A DNA stretch of 64,000 nt, taken from contig NZ_CP072829.1 of the NCBI RefSeq assembly GCF_017945865.1, forward strand, positions 992,001 through 1,056,000, given 5' to 3'. The notes under the pieces were generated by a model. The model was not told the origin of the DNA. It searched no databases and saw only the letters and a program-made list of their open reading frames with translations. The position numbers and the translations under genes were made by a program. Each line of letters begins with the position of its first letter. Position 1 is the stretch's first letter. The stretch is from Xiamenia xianingshaonis. GTDB lineage: Bacteria > Actinomycetota > Coriobacteriia > Coriobacteriales > Eggerthellaceae. Shown here in pieces: positions 32,427 to 41,219 of this stretch.

Positions 32427-32522
32427 CCGTGGCAGCTTGGCGGGACGGCCGGCGCCGTTGCCCCCGCGACCGGCATTTTTTGAAGGCCTGGTGGAACGGC
32501 GTGCGCCGCTTGAATTTTTTTC

Positions 32523-32551
32523 TTGCAAGGCTGCGGGGCCAGTGTTAACAT
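32523..32551 (+). promoter_or_regulatory. Extended -10 promoter of rplS
   Basis: TTGCAA (32523-32528), 17-bp spacer, TAACAT (32546-32551) preceded by TG at the extended -10 position. The roughly 70-nt leader contains a 7-bp hairpin, gtctttc/gaaagac (32562-32579), a possible site for ribosomal-protein feedback. Confidence 0.6.
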
Positions 32552-32625
32552 ATCAAATCGTGTCTTTCTGCGGAAAGACGCCTACTTATTTCAACAAGAC
32601 GGTCGGTACATAGAAGGAACGAACC

Positions 32626-32973
32626 ATGGATATCATTCGTGCCATCGAACAACAGCAGATGAAGCAGGACGTGCCCCAATTCAACGTGGGCGACAACGTG
32701 AAGGTGCACTATCGCATCACTGAGGGCAACCGCGAGCGTATCCAGGTGTTCCAGGGTGACGTCATCCGCCGCCAGGGCGCTCAGAACCGCGAGACGTTCA
32801 CCGTTCGCAAGATCAGCTTCTCCGTGGGCGTCGAGCGCACCTTCCCGGTGCATTCGCCGAAGATCGAGAAGATCGAAGTCGTGCGTCAGGGCGCCGTGCG
32901 CCGCGCGAAGCTGTACTATCTGCGCAACAAGATCGGCAAGGCCGCCAAGATCAAGGAGAAGTCGTTCCGCTAA
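32626..32973 (+). CDS. rplS: 50S ribosomal protein L19
   Basis: 115 residues, normal length. The blocks [30 protein letters not shown] and [20 protein letters not shown] are standard L19. It sits at the 30S-50S interface. Shine-Dalgarno AGAAGGAA lies about 7 bp before the ATG. Confidence 0.97.
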   Translation: MDIIRAIEQQQMKQDVPQFNVGDNVKVHYRITEGNRERIQVFQGDVIRRQGAQNRETFTVRKISFSVGVERTFPVHSPKIEKIEVVRQGAVRRAKLYYLRNKIGKAAKIKEKSFR

Positions 32974-33000
32974 GGAATGCGCACAGCGATTGTCGGCAAT

Positions 33001-33030
33001 CCCCGCTCGCCCGTGGCAGCGGGGATTTTT
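33001..33030 (+). terminator. Terminator after rplS
   Basis: ccccgct (33001-33007) pairs with agcgggg (33018-33024), then ATTTTT. The rnhB start lies about 20 bp downstream, so rnhB is transcribed only by read-through or from its own promoter. Confidence 0.75.
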
Positions 33031-33050
33031 GCATGCGAGGGGAAAGCGGA

Positions 33051-33833
33051 ATGGAACTGACGGTGGCCTGCATTGTGCAGCTGCTCAACGAAGCGGACGA
33101 AGAGACGTTCGCGGTGCTTGAGCGCTCGCTTGAAGCCGACGGGCGCAAGGGCGTGCGACGGGCGGTCGCGCAGGCGCGGCGACGGCTTGACCGGCAGGCG
33201 GCGGAGCGGGCGCGCCTTGACGGCCTGTACGCGTTCGAGCGCGAGCTGGCGGGAAGGCCCGATGCGGTCGTCGTGGGGCTTGACGAAGCGGGACGCGGGC
33301 CTTTGGCCGGCCCGCTGGCCGTCGGCGCGGTCGTGCTCGGGCAGGAACGCATCGAGGGCTTGAACGACTCCAAGCAGGTGAAAGAGGCGGACCGTTCGCG
33401 TCTGGCGCAGGCGGTGCGCGAAAAGGCGCTGGCCTGCCACGTGGAGTTCGTCGAGCCGGCCGTCATCGACGAGGTCGGCATGGCGCGAGCGCTGCGCCTG
33501 GCCTTTTCCCGGGCGCTGGCGGCCGTGGAGGCGGGCGGCGTTGCGGCGGACGTCGTGCTTGTCGACGGCAACCCCTTGCACATCGATCCGCGCGAGGTGA
33601 ACGTCGTGAAAGGGGACGCTCGCTGTGCCGCGATCGCGGCGGCGTCGATCGTGGCGAAGGTGGCCCGCGACGCGCTCATGGTCGAATACGACAAGGAGTA
33701 TCCGGGGTACGGCTTTGCCCAGAACAAGGGATACGGCAGCGCGGGGCATCTGCGCGCCATCGACGAGCTCGGCTTGACGCCCATCCACCGCGCGTCGTTC
33801 TGCACGCGCATCGAGCAGCCGTCGCTGTTTTAA
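33051..33833 (+). CDS. rnhB: Ribonuclease HII
   Basis: 260 residues. The catalytic motif VVGLDEAGRGPLAGPLAVGA (Asp-Glu), VDGNP, and the late acidic motifs including ASIVAKVARD are present. It removes RNA from RNA-DNA hybrids and single ribonucleotides from DNA. About 70 residues precede the catalytic domain, a longer N-terminus than in E. coli but common in Gram-positive bacteria. ATG 33051 has GAGGGGAAAG upstream; ATG 33033 is an alternative. Confidence 0.93.
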   Translation: MELTVACIVQLLNEADEETFAVLERSLEADGRKGVRRAVAQARRRLDRQAAERARLDGLYAFERELAGRPDAVVVGLDEAGRGPLAGPLAVGAVVLGQERIEGLNDSKQVKEADRSRLAQAVREKALACHVEFVEPAVIDEVGMARALRLAFSRALAAVEAGGVAADVVLVDGNPLHIDPREVNVVKGDARCAAIAAASIVAKVARDALMVEYDKEYPGYGFAQNKGYGSAGHLRAIDELGLTPIHRASFCTRIEQPSLF

Positions 33834-34243
33834 GCGAACGAAGCAAAAGCTGATCAATCCAGTCAGCGTTATATGTCGGGGCCGCTTTCGTGCGGTCTGG
33901 GGCTTTGGCCGCGCGGGCGGGCGCCGTCGGATGGCTTTTGCCCCCGCTTCTCGCACAAGCCGGGACGGTTGTAGCGGCGTTTTGCCAAAACCGCTCCTGA
34001 GCTGCGCCTTTGTGCACGACAGCCCGTGCGGCGGGGCCTGCGTGCAAGGTTTTGGCGGCATTTCGGGCAGATCCGCATGAGAACGCGGTGAGATTCCGGC
34101 AAGAAACAAAGGGATTTCCGTCAGATTCCGACGAGTTTTCAGCAGAAATCCCGTGAGGTTCGACAGCGCCTTTTGCAAGGTCTGGGTCAAATCCGTGCAA
34201 GGTCTGCTCGCTATCATGGCGCCATCGAAAGGAGATGGTTGCG
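33834..34243. other. Gene-free intergenic stretch with short repeats
   Basis: 410 bp between rnhB and yraN. It starts with the second copy of the gcaaaagctga repeat. The middle has an inverted gttttgccaaaac and a similar ggttttggcgg. Short AT-richer words (gattccg, gggatttcc) recur around 34090-34160, and tgcaaggtctg occurs twice at about 34174-34206. Open frames crossing it lack ribosome-binding sites and any recognisable domain. Confidence 0.5.
33843..33870. repeat. Short interspersed repeat, copy 2
   Basis: gcaaaagctga, 9 variable bases, tcagcgtt. Spacing is identical to the copy at 32398-32426. It starts 10 bp after the rnhB stop. Confidence 0.4.
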
Positions 34244-34645
34244 ATGGCGCAGACTCGAAAAAGCGTGGAAGAGCTGACGAGGAAAGAGCTGGGGCGGTGC
34301 GGCGAGAACGCCGGGGCGGTCTATTTGACGCGGCGGGGCTACGACATTCTGGCCCGCAACTGGCGCTGCTCGGCGGGCGAGGTCGACATCGTCGCCCGCG
34401 ACGAGGACATGCTCGTGTTCGTCGAGGTGAAAACGAGAAAGGGCACCGACCACGGCTTTCCTCACGAGGCGGTGACGCCTGAGAAGCGCGACCGCTACGA
34501 GCGGATCGCGCTGCAGTTTCTCGGCGAGTACGAGACGGGCGATCTGCAGATCCGCTTCGACATCCTCGGGATCACGATCAAGGAAGGCGCCGGCGCCGCG
34601 ATCCGCCATCACATGAACGCGTTCGGAAGCGGGGAAGTCCTGTGA
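34244..34645 (+). CDS. YraN-family (UPF0102) endonuclease-like protein
   Basis: 133 residues from ATG 34244; AAAGGAG is 9 bp upstream, while ATG 34235 touches the Shine-Dalgarno. The restriction-endonuclease-like core is seen in GENAGAVYLTRRGYDILARN, GEVDIVARDEDMLVFVEVKT (D, then E-x-K). The function is not established; it commonly lies next to comM and dprA, as here. The last codons overlap the GTG of comM. Confidence 0.9.
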   Translation: MAQTRKSVEELTRKELGRCGENAGAVYLTRRGYDILARNWRCSAGEVDIVARDEDMLVFVEVKTRKGTDHGFPHEAVTPEKRDRYERIALQFLGEYETGDLQIRFDILGITIKEGAGAAIRHHMNAFGSGEVL

Positions 34646-36306
34646 GCGAGACGACCCTCATCGATTTTCCCACCGACTGCGCCGACGTGCTGCCTCCCTC
34701 TGGCGTGAAGCTGCCGCTCAAAATGCCGGCGTCGTCGAAGGAGACCGGCCGGTGCTGCGTGCATGCGGCCACGCTGCGCGGCGTCGAGGCCATGCCAGTG
34801 ACCGTTGAAGTGAGCGTCAGCGCCGGGTATCCGGGATTCGCCATCGTCGGCATGGGGGACGTCTCGGTGCAGGAGTCGCGCGAGCGCGTCAAAGGGGCGC
34901 TGCGGGCCTGCGGGTTCCGCATGCCCGAGCACAAGATCGTCGTGAATTTGGCGCCTGGCTCGCTCAAAAAGACCGGCACGGGGTTCGACCTGCCCATCGC
35001 GGCGGGCATTCTCGTCGCCAGCTCGCAGGTCGATCCGCGCGTGCTGGAAGGCCGGCTCTTCGTCGGCGAGCTGTCGCTGCAGGGCGACGTGCGCTGCGTC
35101 GCCGGCATGCTCGCGTACGCGCTGTGCGCGAAACGGCAGGGCCTAGGGCTGGTATGCCCCGCTTCCATGGACGTGGCCGTGGCGAACGGCGTGGAATGCG
35201 GCGTCATCGAGTCCATCGGCGATCTGCGCTTCGAGTCGCTTCCGCCGCTGTGCCTCGAGGCGGCCCCGCTTGACGCGAAGGCGGCCGACTTTTGCGACAT
35301 TGCCGGCCATGACGTGGCGAAACGGGCGCTTCAGATAGCTGCGGCCGGGTCCCACGGCGTGCTCATGATGGGGCCGCCCGGCTCGGGCAAGACCATGCTC
35401 GCGTCGCGTTTGCCCTCCATCCTGCCTCCGCTTGCGGAGGACGAGTCGCTGGAGGCCGCGGTGGTGCATTCGGTCGCCGGGCTCGACATCGCGCCGATCC
35501 TGGCCGGCGTGCGCCCGTTTCGCAGCCCGCACCATTCGGCGTCGCTTGCGGGGCTGGTCGGGGGCGGCTCGCCGCCGCGGCCGGGCGAAATATCGCTTGC
35601 GCACCACGGCGTGCTGTTTTTGGACGAGCTGCCGGAGTTCTCGCCTTCAGTGCTCCAAGGCATTCGCCAGCCGCTCGAGCTTGGCCGCGTGAGCATCACC
35701 CGCGCCGACGGCACCGTCGACTTCCCGGCGCGGTTTCAGCTGGTCGCAGCTGCGAATCCCTGCCCGTGCGGCTACTTTGGCGACCCGAAGGAGCCGTGCC
35801 GCTGCACCGTTCCGCAGATCAGGAAGTACCAGGGCCGCATTGGCGGGCCGGTGCTCGACCGCATCGACCTGCACATCGATGTGGCGCGGGAGTCGTCCTC
35901 GGCGGTGCTGGCCACCGGCCAGGGCAGCTCGTCGGCGGCGCTGCGCGAAGGGGTCATGCGGGCCCGCGCCTTTGCGGCGTGGAGGGCGGCACGATCCGGC
36001 GGCTTTGCAACGGCCGGGGCGGAGAGCCGCAAGCCCGAGGCGGATCTGGCGGGACGTGCGGTCTCGCCGTGCGGGCGCGGGACGCATCGCCGTGCGCCGA
36101 AAGAGCTGGTCGAGGCGTGCTGCCTTGCCGACGACGACCTGCGGTTCCTTGAAAACGCCGCCGACAAGTCGCTCATGTCGGGACGTGCGCTCATGCGCGT
36201 GCTGTCCATCGCCCGCACCATCGCCGACATGGAAGAGTCCGAGCGGGTCTGTCGCAGCCACCTGTACGAGGCCATCGGGTTTCGCGTGAGGGGGTGCGAG
36301 ATATGA
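34642..36306 (+). CDS. comM: YifB/ComM-family Mg-chelatase-like AAA ATPase
   Basis: 554 residues from GTG 34642, overlapping yraN by 4 bp. The N-terminal Lon-protease-like fold (about 50-190), Walker A MGPPGSGKTMLA (near residue 240) and Walker B VLFLDELPEF are followed by the cysteine cluster CPCGYFGDPKEPCRC and the C-terminal Mg-chelatase-like part. ComM is a helicase that helps branch migration during natural transformation. The N-terminus is about 40 residues longer than usual. It overlaps dprA by 4 bp. Confidence 0.92.
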   Translation: MSETTLIDFPTDCADVLPPSGVKLPLKMPASSKETGRCCVHAATLRGVEAMPVTVEVSVSAGYPGFAIVGMGDVSVQESRERVKGALRACGFRMPEHKIVVNLAPGSLKKTGTGFDLPIAAGILVASSQVDPRVLEGRLFVGELSLQGDVRCVAGMLAYALCAKRQGLGLVCPASMDVAVANGVECGVIESIGDLRFESLPPLCLEAAPLDAKAADFCDIAGHDVAKRALQIAAAGSHGVLMMGPPGSGKTMLASRLPSILPPLAEDESLEAAVVHSVAGLDIAPILAGVRPFRSPHHSASLAGLVGGGSPPRPGEISLAHHGVLFLDELPEFSPSVLQGIRQPLELGRVSITRADGTVDFPARFQLVAAANPCPCGYFGDPKEPCRCTVPQIRKYQGRIGGPVLDRIDLHIDVARESSSAVLATGQGSSSAALREGVMRARAFAAWRAARSGGFATAGAESRKPEADLAGRAVSPCGRGTHRRAPKELVEACCLADDDLRFLENAADKSLMSGRALMRVLSIARTIADMEESERVCRSHLYEAIGFRVRGCEI

Positions 36307-37223
36307 CGGACATCGCCCGCGACCTGAAGATACGGGGTCCGCGCTTCGAGGTGCAGCGAGGGTCGTCGCGTTACCCCAAAGCGCTTCTGCGGCTCGCCCA
36401 TCCTCCCGAGGTTCTTTTCGGCATCGGCAGCGTCGAGGCGCTGCGCGAAGGCGTGGCGGTCATCGGCGCCCGCAAAGCGACGTCCTACGGCATCGGCTGC
36501 GCCTCCCGCTTCGCCCGCTTGGCCGCCCGGCGCGGGCTCGTCGTCGTGTCGGGCGGCGCGCGCGGCTGCGACGCGGCGGCCCACCGCGCCGCGCTTGAAG
36601 AGGGAGCGCCGACCATCGTCTTTTTCGGCGGCGGGTGCGACGAGGTCTACCCCAAAGAGCACCTGCCGCTGTTCCAGGACGTCGTCGACCAGGGCGGCGT
36701 CGTCGTGTCCGAGCAGCCGTGGGACTGCCCGCCTCTGCCCTATATGTTCCGCGAGCGCAACCGGCTCATCGCGGCAATGGGGCGGTGCGTGCTGGTCGTC
36801 GAGGCCGGACTGCCGTCGGGCACGTTTTCCACGGCCGACGAGGCGCTCGCCATCGGCCGCGACGTCCTGGCGGTCCCCGGCGCCATCACCGCCAAGACGT
36901 CGGCCGGGGCCAATCGGCTCATCTCCCAGGGCGCCGTGCCCATCGTGGACGACGAGGGCTTCGAAGACGTGCTCGACGCCCTGTTCGGGGCGCCGCCGAC
37001 GCGTCCGGCGGCCGGCGAGGCGGCGGGGCTGTTCCCGGCCGGCAACCCCGTCGCTGCGGCGCTGTCCGCTGGCCCGCGCACGCTCGAGGAGCTGCGCGAT
37101 CTGGCGGCGTCGTGCTGCGGGGCGATCGATCCTTCGACCTGGCTTTTGCAGGCCGTCGCCCAAGGGGAGCTGGAGGGCTGGTGCGTGCGCCAGCCCGACG
37201 GGCGCTTCGGGCTGCGCGGCTGA
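36303..37223 (+). CDS. dprA: DNA-processing protein DprA
   Basis: 306 residues. The Rossmann-like core is clear: VAVIGARKATSYG, VVSGGARGCDAAAH, GGGCDEVYPKEH and FRERNRLIAAM, then GTFSTADEALAIGRDVLAVPG. DprA loads RecA on incoming single-stranded DNA. The C-terminus (about 245-306) resembles the winged-helix domain found in many DprA proteins. ATG 36303 overlaps comM. Confidence 0.93.
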   Translation: MTDIARDLKIRGPRFEVQRGSSRYPKALLRLAHPPEVLFGIGSVEALREGVAVIGARKATSYGIGCASRFARLAARRGLVVVSGGARGCDAAAHRAALEEGAPTIVFFGGGCDEVYPKEHLPLFQDVVDQGGVVVSEQPWDCPPLPYMFRERNRLIAAMGRCVLVVEAGLPSGTFSTADEALAIGRDVLAVPGAITAKTSAGANRLISQGAVPIVDDEGFEDVLDALFGAPPTRPAAGEAAGLFPAGNPVAAALSAGPRTLEELRDLAASCCGAIDPSTWLLQAVAQGELEGWCVRQPDGRFGLRG

Positions 37224-37397
37224 GAAGCCCGGCCGGCGCCTCGCCCAGGCCGCCGTCAGGCGCCGCAGGCAGGCGAGCCTGCGCCGGGCGAGGGAAGGCC
37301 CGCCCCGGCCTTGCCCGCCGGGCGCCGCGGTGCGGCCAATATCTGAAAATGCCGTCGAAAAACGCGGAAGGAGGAAAGGTCCTGCTAGACTGCGCCT

Positions 37398-38819
37398 ATG
37401 AATACGACGACATGCCGCCCGCTTTCGGGCGAGACCCCCCACGTGAAGATCATCGGCGCCGGCCTGGCCGGCAGCGAGGCCGCGCTGCAGCTGGCGATGC
37501 GCGGCGTGCGCGTCACGCTCAAGGAGATGCGCCCCGGCAAGAGCACGCTCGTCCATGCGAGCGGGCGCTGCGCCGAGCTCGTCTGTTCCAACTCGCTTAA
37601 GTCGAAGAAGCCCGAAAGCGCCGCCGGCATGCTCAAAGAAGAGCTGCGCGTGCTGGGATCGCGCCTGTACGATACGGCGCTTGCGTGCGAAGTGCCCGCC
37701 GGAGGCGCCTTGGCGGTCGACCGCGACGCCTTTTCGCACGCCGTGACGGCTTCCCTTGAGGCGCATCCGCTCATCGAGCTCGTGCGCGACGAGGCGCTTG
37801 ACGTGATGGCCGAAGCGCGAGGCTTCGACGCCCTGGTCGTGGCGGCCGGCCCCCTCGCCTCCGATGCGCTCGCGGCGTCGCTTGCGAAGATCACCGGCGA
37901 GGACGCGCTCGCGTTCTACGACGCCGCCGCGCCCATCGTGCTGGCCGATTCGCTCGATAATAGCGTCCTGTTCACGCAAAGCCGCTACGAAGAGGACGCC
38001 GAGCAGGGCGACTACCTCAACGCGCCGTTCACGAAAGACGAATACGAGGCGTTCATCCGCGAGCTGGTGGAAGCCGAGCGCGTGATACCGAAGGACTTCG
38101 AGACGCGCGAGCTGTTCTCGGCGTGCCAGCCCATCGAAGAGATCGCCCGGAAAGGCTTCGATGCCCCGCGCTTCGGCCCCCTGAAGCCGGTCGGGCTCAT
38201 CGATCCGCGAACGGGCCGGCGCCCCTGGGCCGTTTTGCAGCTGCGGGCGGAGGACCGGGCGCGACAGAGCTACAACCTGGTCGGGTTTCAGACGAACCTC
38301 ACGTTTCCAGAGCAGAAGCGGGTCTTTTCGCTCATCCCCGGACTGGGAAACGCCGAGTTCGCCCGCTTCGGCGTCATGCACCGCAACACGTTCATCGACG
38401 CGCCGCGGCTGCTTGACGACCGGCTGCGCCTTCATGCGGCGCTGCTGCCCGACGAGGCGCCGCCGGTGTACGTGGCGGGCCAGCTCGGCGGCACGGAGGG
38501 CTACTGCGAGGCTATCCGCTCCGGCCTGCACGTCGCGCTGTGCGTCGCGGCCCGTCTTGCCGGCGTCGAGGCGCCGCCGCTTCCGCGGCAGACGGCCTTC
38601 GGGGCGCTGCTGGCCTATGCGACCGACCCGGACACCCGCGACTACCAGCCCATGCACGTGAATTTCGGCATCATGGCGCCGCTCGACGCGCCCGTCCGCA
38701 ACAAGCGCCAGCGCTATGCGGCCTACGCCCAGCGGGGCCGGGACGCCTTGGCCGCCTATCGCGACGCCCTAGACGCGTGCGGGCTGCTGGCGGAAAGCGC
38801 CGGTCGCGCCGATGGCTGA
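37398..38819 (+). CDS. trmFO: TrmFO, folate-dependent tRNA U54 methyltransferase
   Basis: 473 residues. The FAD-binding IIGAGLAGSEAALQLAMRG, the block LVCSNSLKSKKPESAAGMLK with the catalytic Cys, and GQLGGTEGYCEA are diagnostic. It makes m5U54 in tRNA using methylene-tetrahydrofolate and FAD. A TAGACT box (37386-37391) lies 6 bp before the ATG, so the message may be leaderless, although GGAGG also occurs at about 37370. It overlaps the next gene by 8 bp. Confidence 0.94.
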   Translation: MNTTTCRPLSGETPHVKIIGAGLAGSEAALQLAMRGVRVTLKEMRPGKSTLVHASGRCAELVCSNSLKSKKPESAAGMLKEELRVLGSRLYDTALACEVPAGGALAVDRDAFSHAVTASLEAHPLIELVRDEALDVMAEARGFDALVVAAGPLASDALAASLAKITGEDALAFYDAAAPIVLADSLDNSVLFTQSRYEEDAEQGDYLNAPFTKDEYEAFIRELVEAERVIPKDFETRELFSACQPIEEIARKGFDAPRFGPLKPVGLIDPRTGRRPWAVLQLRAEDRARQSYNLVGFQTNLTFPEQKRVFSLIPGLGNAEFARFGVMHRNTFIDAPRLLDDRLRLHAALLPDEAPPVYVAGQLGGTEGYCEAIRSGLHVALCVAARLAGVEAPPLPRQTAFGALLAYATDPDTRDYQPMHVNFGIMAPLDAPVRNKRQRYAAYAQRGRDALAAYRDALDACGLLAESAGRADG

Positions 38820-39771
38820 GGACGCGCCGACGCAGCTCGGCCGCTATGCGGAGCTTGTCGGGCGGTATTGCGACAGCCTGCGTGTCGAGCGGAACTGCTC
38901 TCCCCACACCGTTCGCGCCTACGCCTGCGACCTCGACGGATACGGGCGCTGGGCCGACCGGGCCGGCATCGACCCGCTGCGCGCCTCGCATCGCGACGTG
39001 CGCGGGTATCTGGCCGAGCTTGACGCGGCGGCTTACGAACGCGCCACGATCAACCGCCGCATCAGCGCCGTGCGCGGCTTCTACGGCTGGCTTGCGGCCC
39101 AGGGCGTCATCGAAAGCGACCCGACCGCGCTGCTGTCCGGTCCGAAGATGCGCCGCCGCCTGCCGCACACGCTGCGCCTCGGCGACATCGAGTCGCTGCT
39201 TGCGGCGACGCGGGCAGATGCCGGCGATGATCCGCAGGCCCGCGCCCTGGCGCTGCGCAATGAGGCGCTGCTCGAGGTCGTCTATGCGGCCGGCCTGCGC
39301 GTGTCTGAAGCGGTGTCGCTCACGGTCGACTCCATCGATGCGCCGTCAAGGCAGGTCAAGGTGTTCGGCAAGGGCTCGAAGGAGCGCATCGTTCCCGTGC
39401 ACGACCGGGCGCTGCGGGCGGTCGACGCCTACCTGCGCGACGGCCGTCCCGTGCTGGCGAAGGCGCCGGACGAAAAGGCCCTGTTCCTGTCCGTTCGCGG
39501 GCGCCCCCTCACGACCGACGCGGTGCGCAAGACGTTCAAGGACCTGCTTTCCCGTGCGGGCCTCGACGGGTCGTACACGCCCCACGACCTGCGCCATTCC
39601 TTTGCCACCGACGTGCTTGCCGGAGGGGCCGACCTGCGCAGCGTCCAAGAGATGCTCGGGCACGTCAGCCTGTCGACGACGCAGGTCTACACCCATTTGG
39701 CGCCCGAGCGCTTGAAAGAGGTGCATCGGCTCGCCCACCCTCGCGCTGCAGACGACGACGAAGCCCTGTAG
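38812..39771 (+). CDS. Tyrosine recombinase XerC/XerD
   Basis: 319 residues. The N-terminal SAM-like DNA-binding domain (about 8-105) is followed by the catalytic domain with the full set: GLRVSE (Arg), KGSKER (Lys), HDLRHSFAT (His and Arg), MLGHVS (His) and TTQVYTH (Tyr nucleophile). It resolves chromosome dimers at dif sites, working with FtsK, which is also in this window. Whether it is XerC or XerD cannot be told from motifs alone. It starts inside trmFO. Confidence 0.92.
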   Translation: MAEDAPTQLGRYAELVGRYCDSLRVERNCSPHTVRAYACDLDGYGRWADRAGIDPLRASHRDVRGYLAELDAAAYERATINRRISAVRGFYGWLAAQGVIESDPTALLSGPKMRRRLPHTLRLGDIESLLAATRADAGDDPQARALALRNEALLEVVYAAGLRVSEAVSLTVDSIDAPSRQVKVFGKGSKERIVPVHDRALRAVDAYLRDGRPVLAKAPDEKALFLSVRGRPLTTDAVRKTFKDLLSRAGLDGSYTPHDLRHSFATDVLAGGADLRSVQEMLGHVSLSTTQVYTHLAPERLKEVHRLAHPRAADDDEAL

Positions 39772-39867
39772 GGATTTGTTGGCAATACGGTGCAGGGTCG
39801 CAAAGCGCGGCGCAAGTGGGGGAGAATGACGGTTTCAAGAACGGCATGCGAGCAAAAGGAGGCAGGC

Positions 39868-40461
39868 ATGAAAAAGATTCGGAAGACAACGTTTGCAGCA
39901 GCGGCCGTCGCCATGGCGCTCGCGCTCGGCACGGTTGCCGGCTGCGCTGCGGAAACCACCTCTGCATCCGACGACGCGCCCGACGCGTCCCAGACCGAGG
40001 CGGCCCAGGAAGACGCTGCGGACGACCAGGCGCAACAAGAGGCGCCGGAGGCGGGCGTGCCGGCCGGCGACGAGGACGGGACTGCCGATGCGGATGCGGT
40101 CGAAGGTGAGACGGACGGCGAGCCTGCCGCGTCGGATCTCGAGGACGCAGAAGCCCAGGATATGGCCGACGTCGAGGCCGTCGAAGCCGACGCGGCATCG
40201 GCCGGCGTGAGCTACGCCCAGGTCGTTTCGGTCGACGGCACTCTGGCGACGCTGCAGTACGGCGAGCTGACCGAGCCCGAGGAAGAGGGGCGCGGCTGGG
40301 GCTTCGTGCCTGAAGACGGCAGCTTCGTGGTCGATCTGAGCAGCGTGAGCATCGCCAACGCGCAGACGCTGGCGGTGGGCGACGTCGTGACGGTCGGCGG
40401 CACCGGCGCCACCGAGGATACCGACGCCGGCGACATGGTGCTCGAGGTCGTGAACCTGTAG
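39868..40461 (+). CDS. Acidic lipoprotein of unknown function
   Basis: 197 residues from ATG 39868 (AAAAGGAGG upstream). A signal peptide with basic start MKKIRK ends in the lipobox TVAGC (C28). Residues 30-135 are low-complexity and very rich in Asp, Glu and Ala. The last 65 residues (SYAQVVSVDGTLATLQYGEL onward) look like a small beta-barrel, with GDVVTVGG near the end. I do not recognise a family. It should be anchored to the outer face of the membrane. Confidence 0.8.
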   Translation: MKKIRKTTFAAAAVAMALALGTVAGCAAETTSASDDAPDASQTEAAQEDAADDQAQQEAPEAGVPAGDEDGTADADAVEGETDGEPAASDLEDAEAQDMADVEAVEADAASAGVSYAQVVSVDGTLATLQYGELTEPEEEGRGWGFVPEDGSFVVDLSSVSIANAQTLAVGDVVTVGGTGATEDTDAGDMVLEVVNL

Positions 40462-40516
40462 AAGCGCGGGCCGTCTGCTGCTTCTGCGCACACGGCCGGC
40501 GCGTGCGAAACCGCCC

Positions 40517-40613
40517 GCGTTTTGCGCATATGCACAAAACGCCGAAAGCGCACCGGCGGCGCAAGCTTCAAAGCGGCCCTTGGCAGGCGGCCCCGGCACG
40601 ACGTCGGGGCCGC
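40517..40613. terminator. Two hairpins between convergent genes
   Basis: A near-palindrome, gcgttttg (40517-40524) with caaaacgc (40535-40542), and a second perfect stem, gcggccccg (40587-40595) with cggggccgc (40605-40613). They lie between the lipoprotein and ygbA stops and may terminate transcription from both sides. Confidence 0.55.
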
Positions 40614-40650
40614 TCCTTGTGCGGGCTCGCAATTCGGCAGCTGGCGTCTC

Positions 40651-41004
40651 TTAGCGCTTGAGCCGGTGCCGGATGGCGGCGATGGGGTGCTTGGTCATCA
40701 TGCGCGGTCCGGAATAGCGCATGATTCGGCGGATGGCCTCACGCATTTCGGGGCTGTAGCAGTGGCTTTCGCATTCGCCGCACGACGTTTTGGTCTCCAT
40801 GTGCCGGCACCGTTCGGTGCGGTTGACGGCGTAGGCGTCGATTTCGGCGCAGGCGGGGCAGACCGGTTCCTGACAGAAGGCGGCCTCGGTGCGCTCGGCG
40901 GAGTCGTGGTTGCCGGCGCAGTACAAAGCGACCATGCAGGAGATGGTGCGCTTCTCGCGTTCGCGCCGCTTGGCGGTGGCGGGGGAATCGGTTGGGCGGT
41001 CCAT
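40651..41004 (-). CDS. ygbA: YgbA-family (YgbA_NO) cysteine-rich protein
   Basis: 117 residues. Conserved cysteines C49-x2-C52, C66, C75-x2-C78-x3-C82 and the block CYSPEMREAIRRIMRYSGPRM define the family named for the nitrous-oxide-stimulated promoter. The cysteines suggest a metal or iron-sulfur cluster; a role in nitrosative stress is inferred from E. coli ygbA. Shine-Dalgarno AAAGGAA precedes the ATG at 41004. It is divergent from uvrA. Confidence 0.87.
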   Translation of the reverse strand: MDRPTDSPATAKRREREKRTISCMVALYCAGNHDSAERTEAAFCQEPVCPACAEIDAYAVNRTERCRHMETKTSCGECESHCYSPEMREAIRRIMRYSGPRMMTKHPIAAIRHRLKR

Positions 41005-41082
41005 GGGTTCCTTTCGTCGGCTGCTTCAAGGCCACACTGTACCACAGGGTGTGCGATATTTGGAGAACTCTTGAAGCGTACA

Positions 41083-41096
41083 CGAACATCTGTTTT
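41083..41096. promoter_or_regulatory. Candidate LexA (SOS) box upstream of uvrA
   Basis: CGAACATCTGTTTT resembles the Gram-positive/actinobacterial LexA site CGAACRNRYGTTYG at about 11-12 of 14 positions. It lies in the ygbA-uvrA divergent region, about 125 bp before the uvrA start. uvrA is a classic SOS gene. Confidence 0.5.
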
Positions 41097-41219
41097 TAGC
41101 GAAAATTTGTATGTATTTTGCGGTAAAATGCCGAAAACAACGTGCAACGGAAGAACGGAGAGCCGCTCGAAGGACTGCAAGTGACGGGCGGCGTCGGCAT
41201 AGAAGAGGCATACCGATCC

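Noticed and set aside
38812-39771. The tyrosine recombinase as a phage or island integrase
   Set aside because: Length, the N-terminal domain and the GLRVSE/HDLRHSFAT motifs match housekeeping XerC/XerD, and no att-like repeats or island genes adjoin it.
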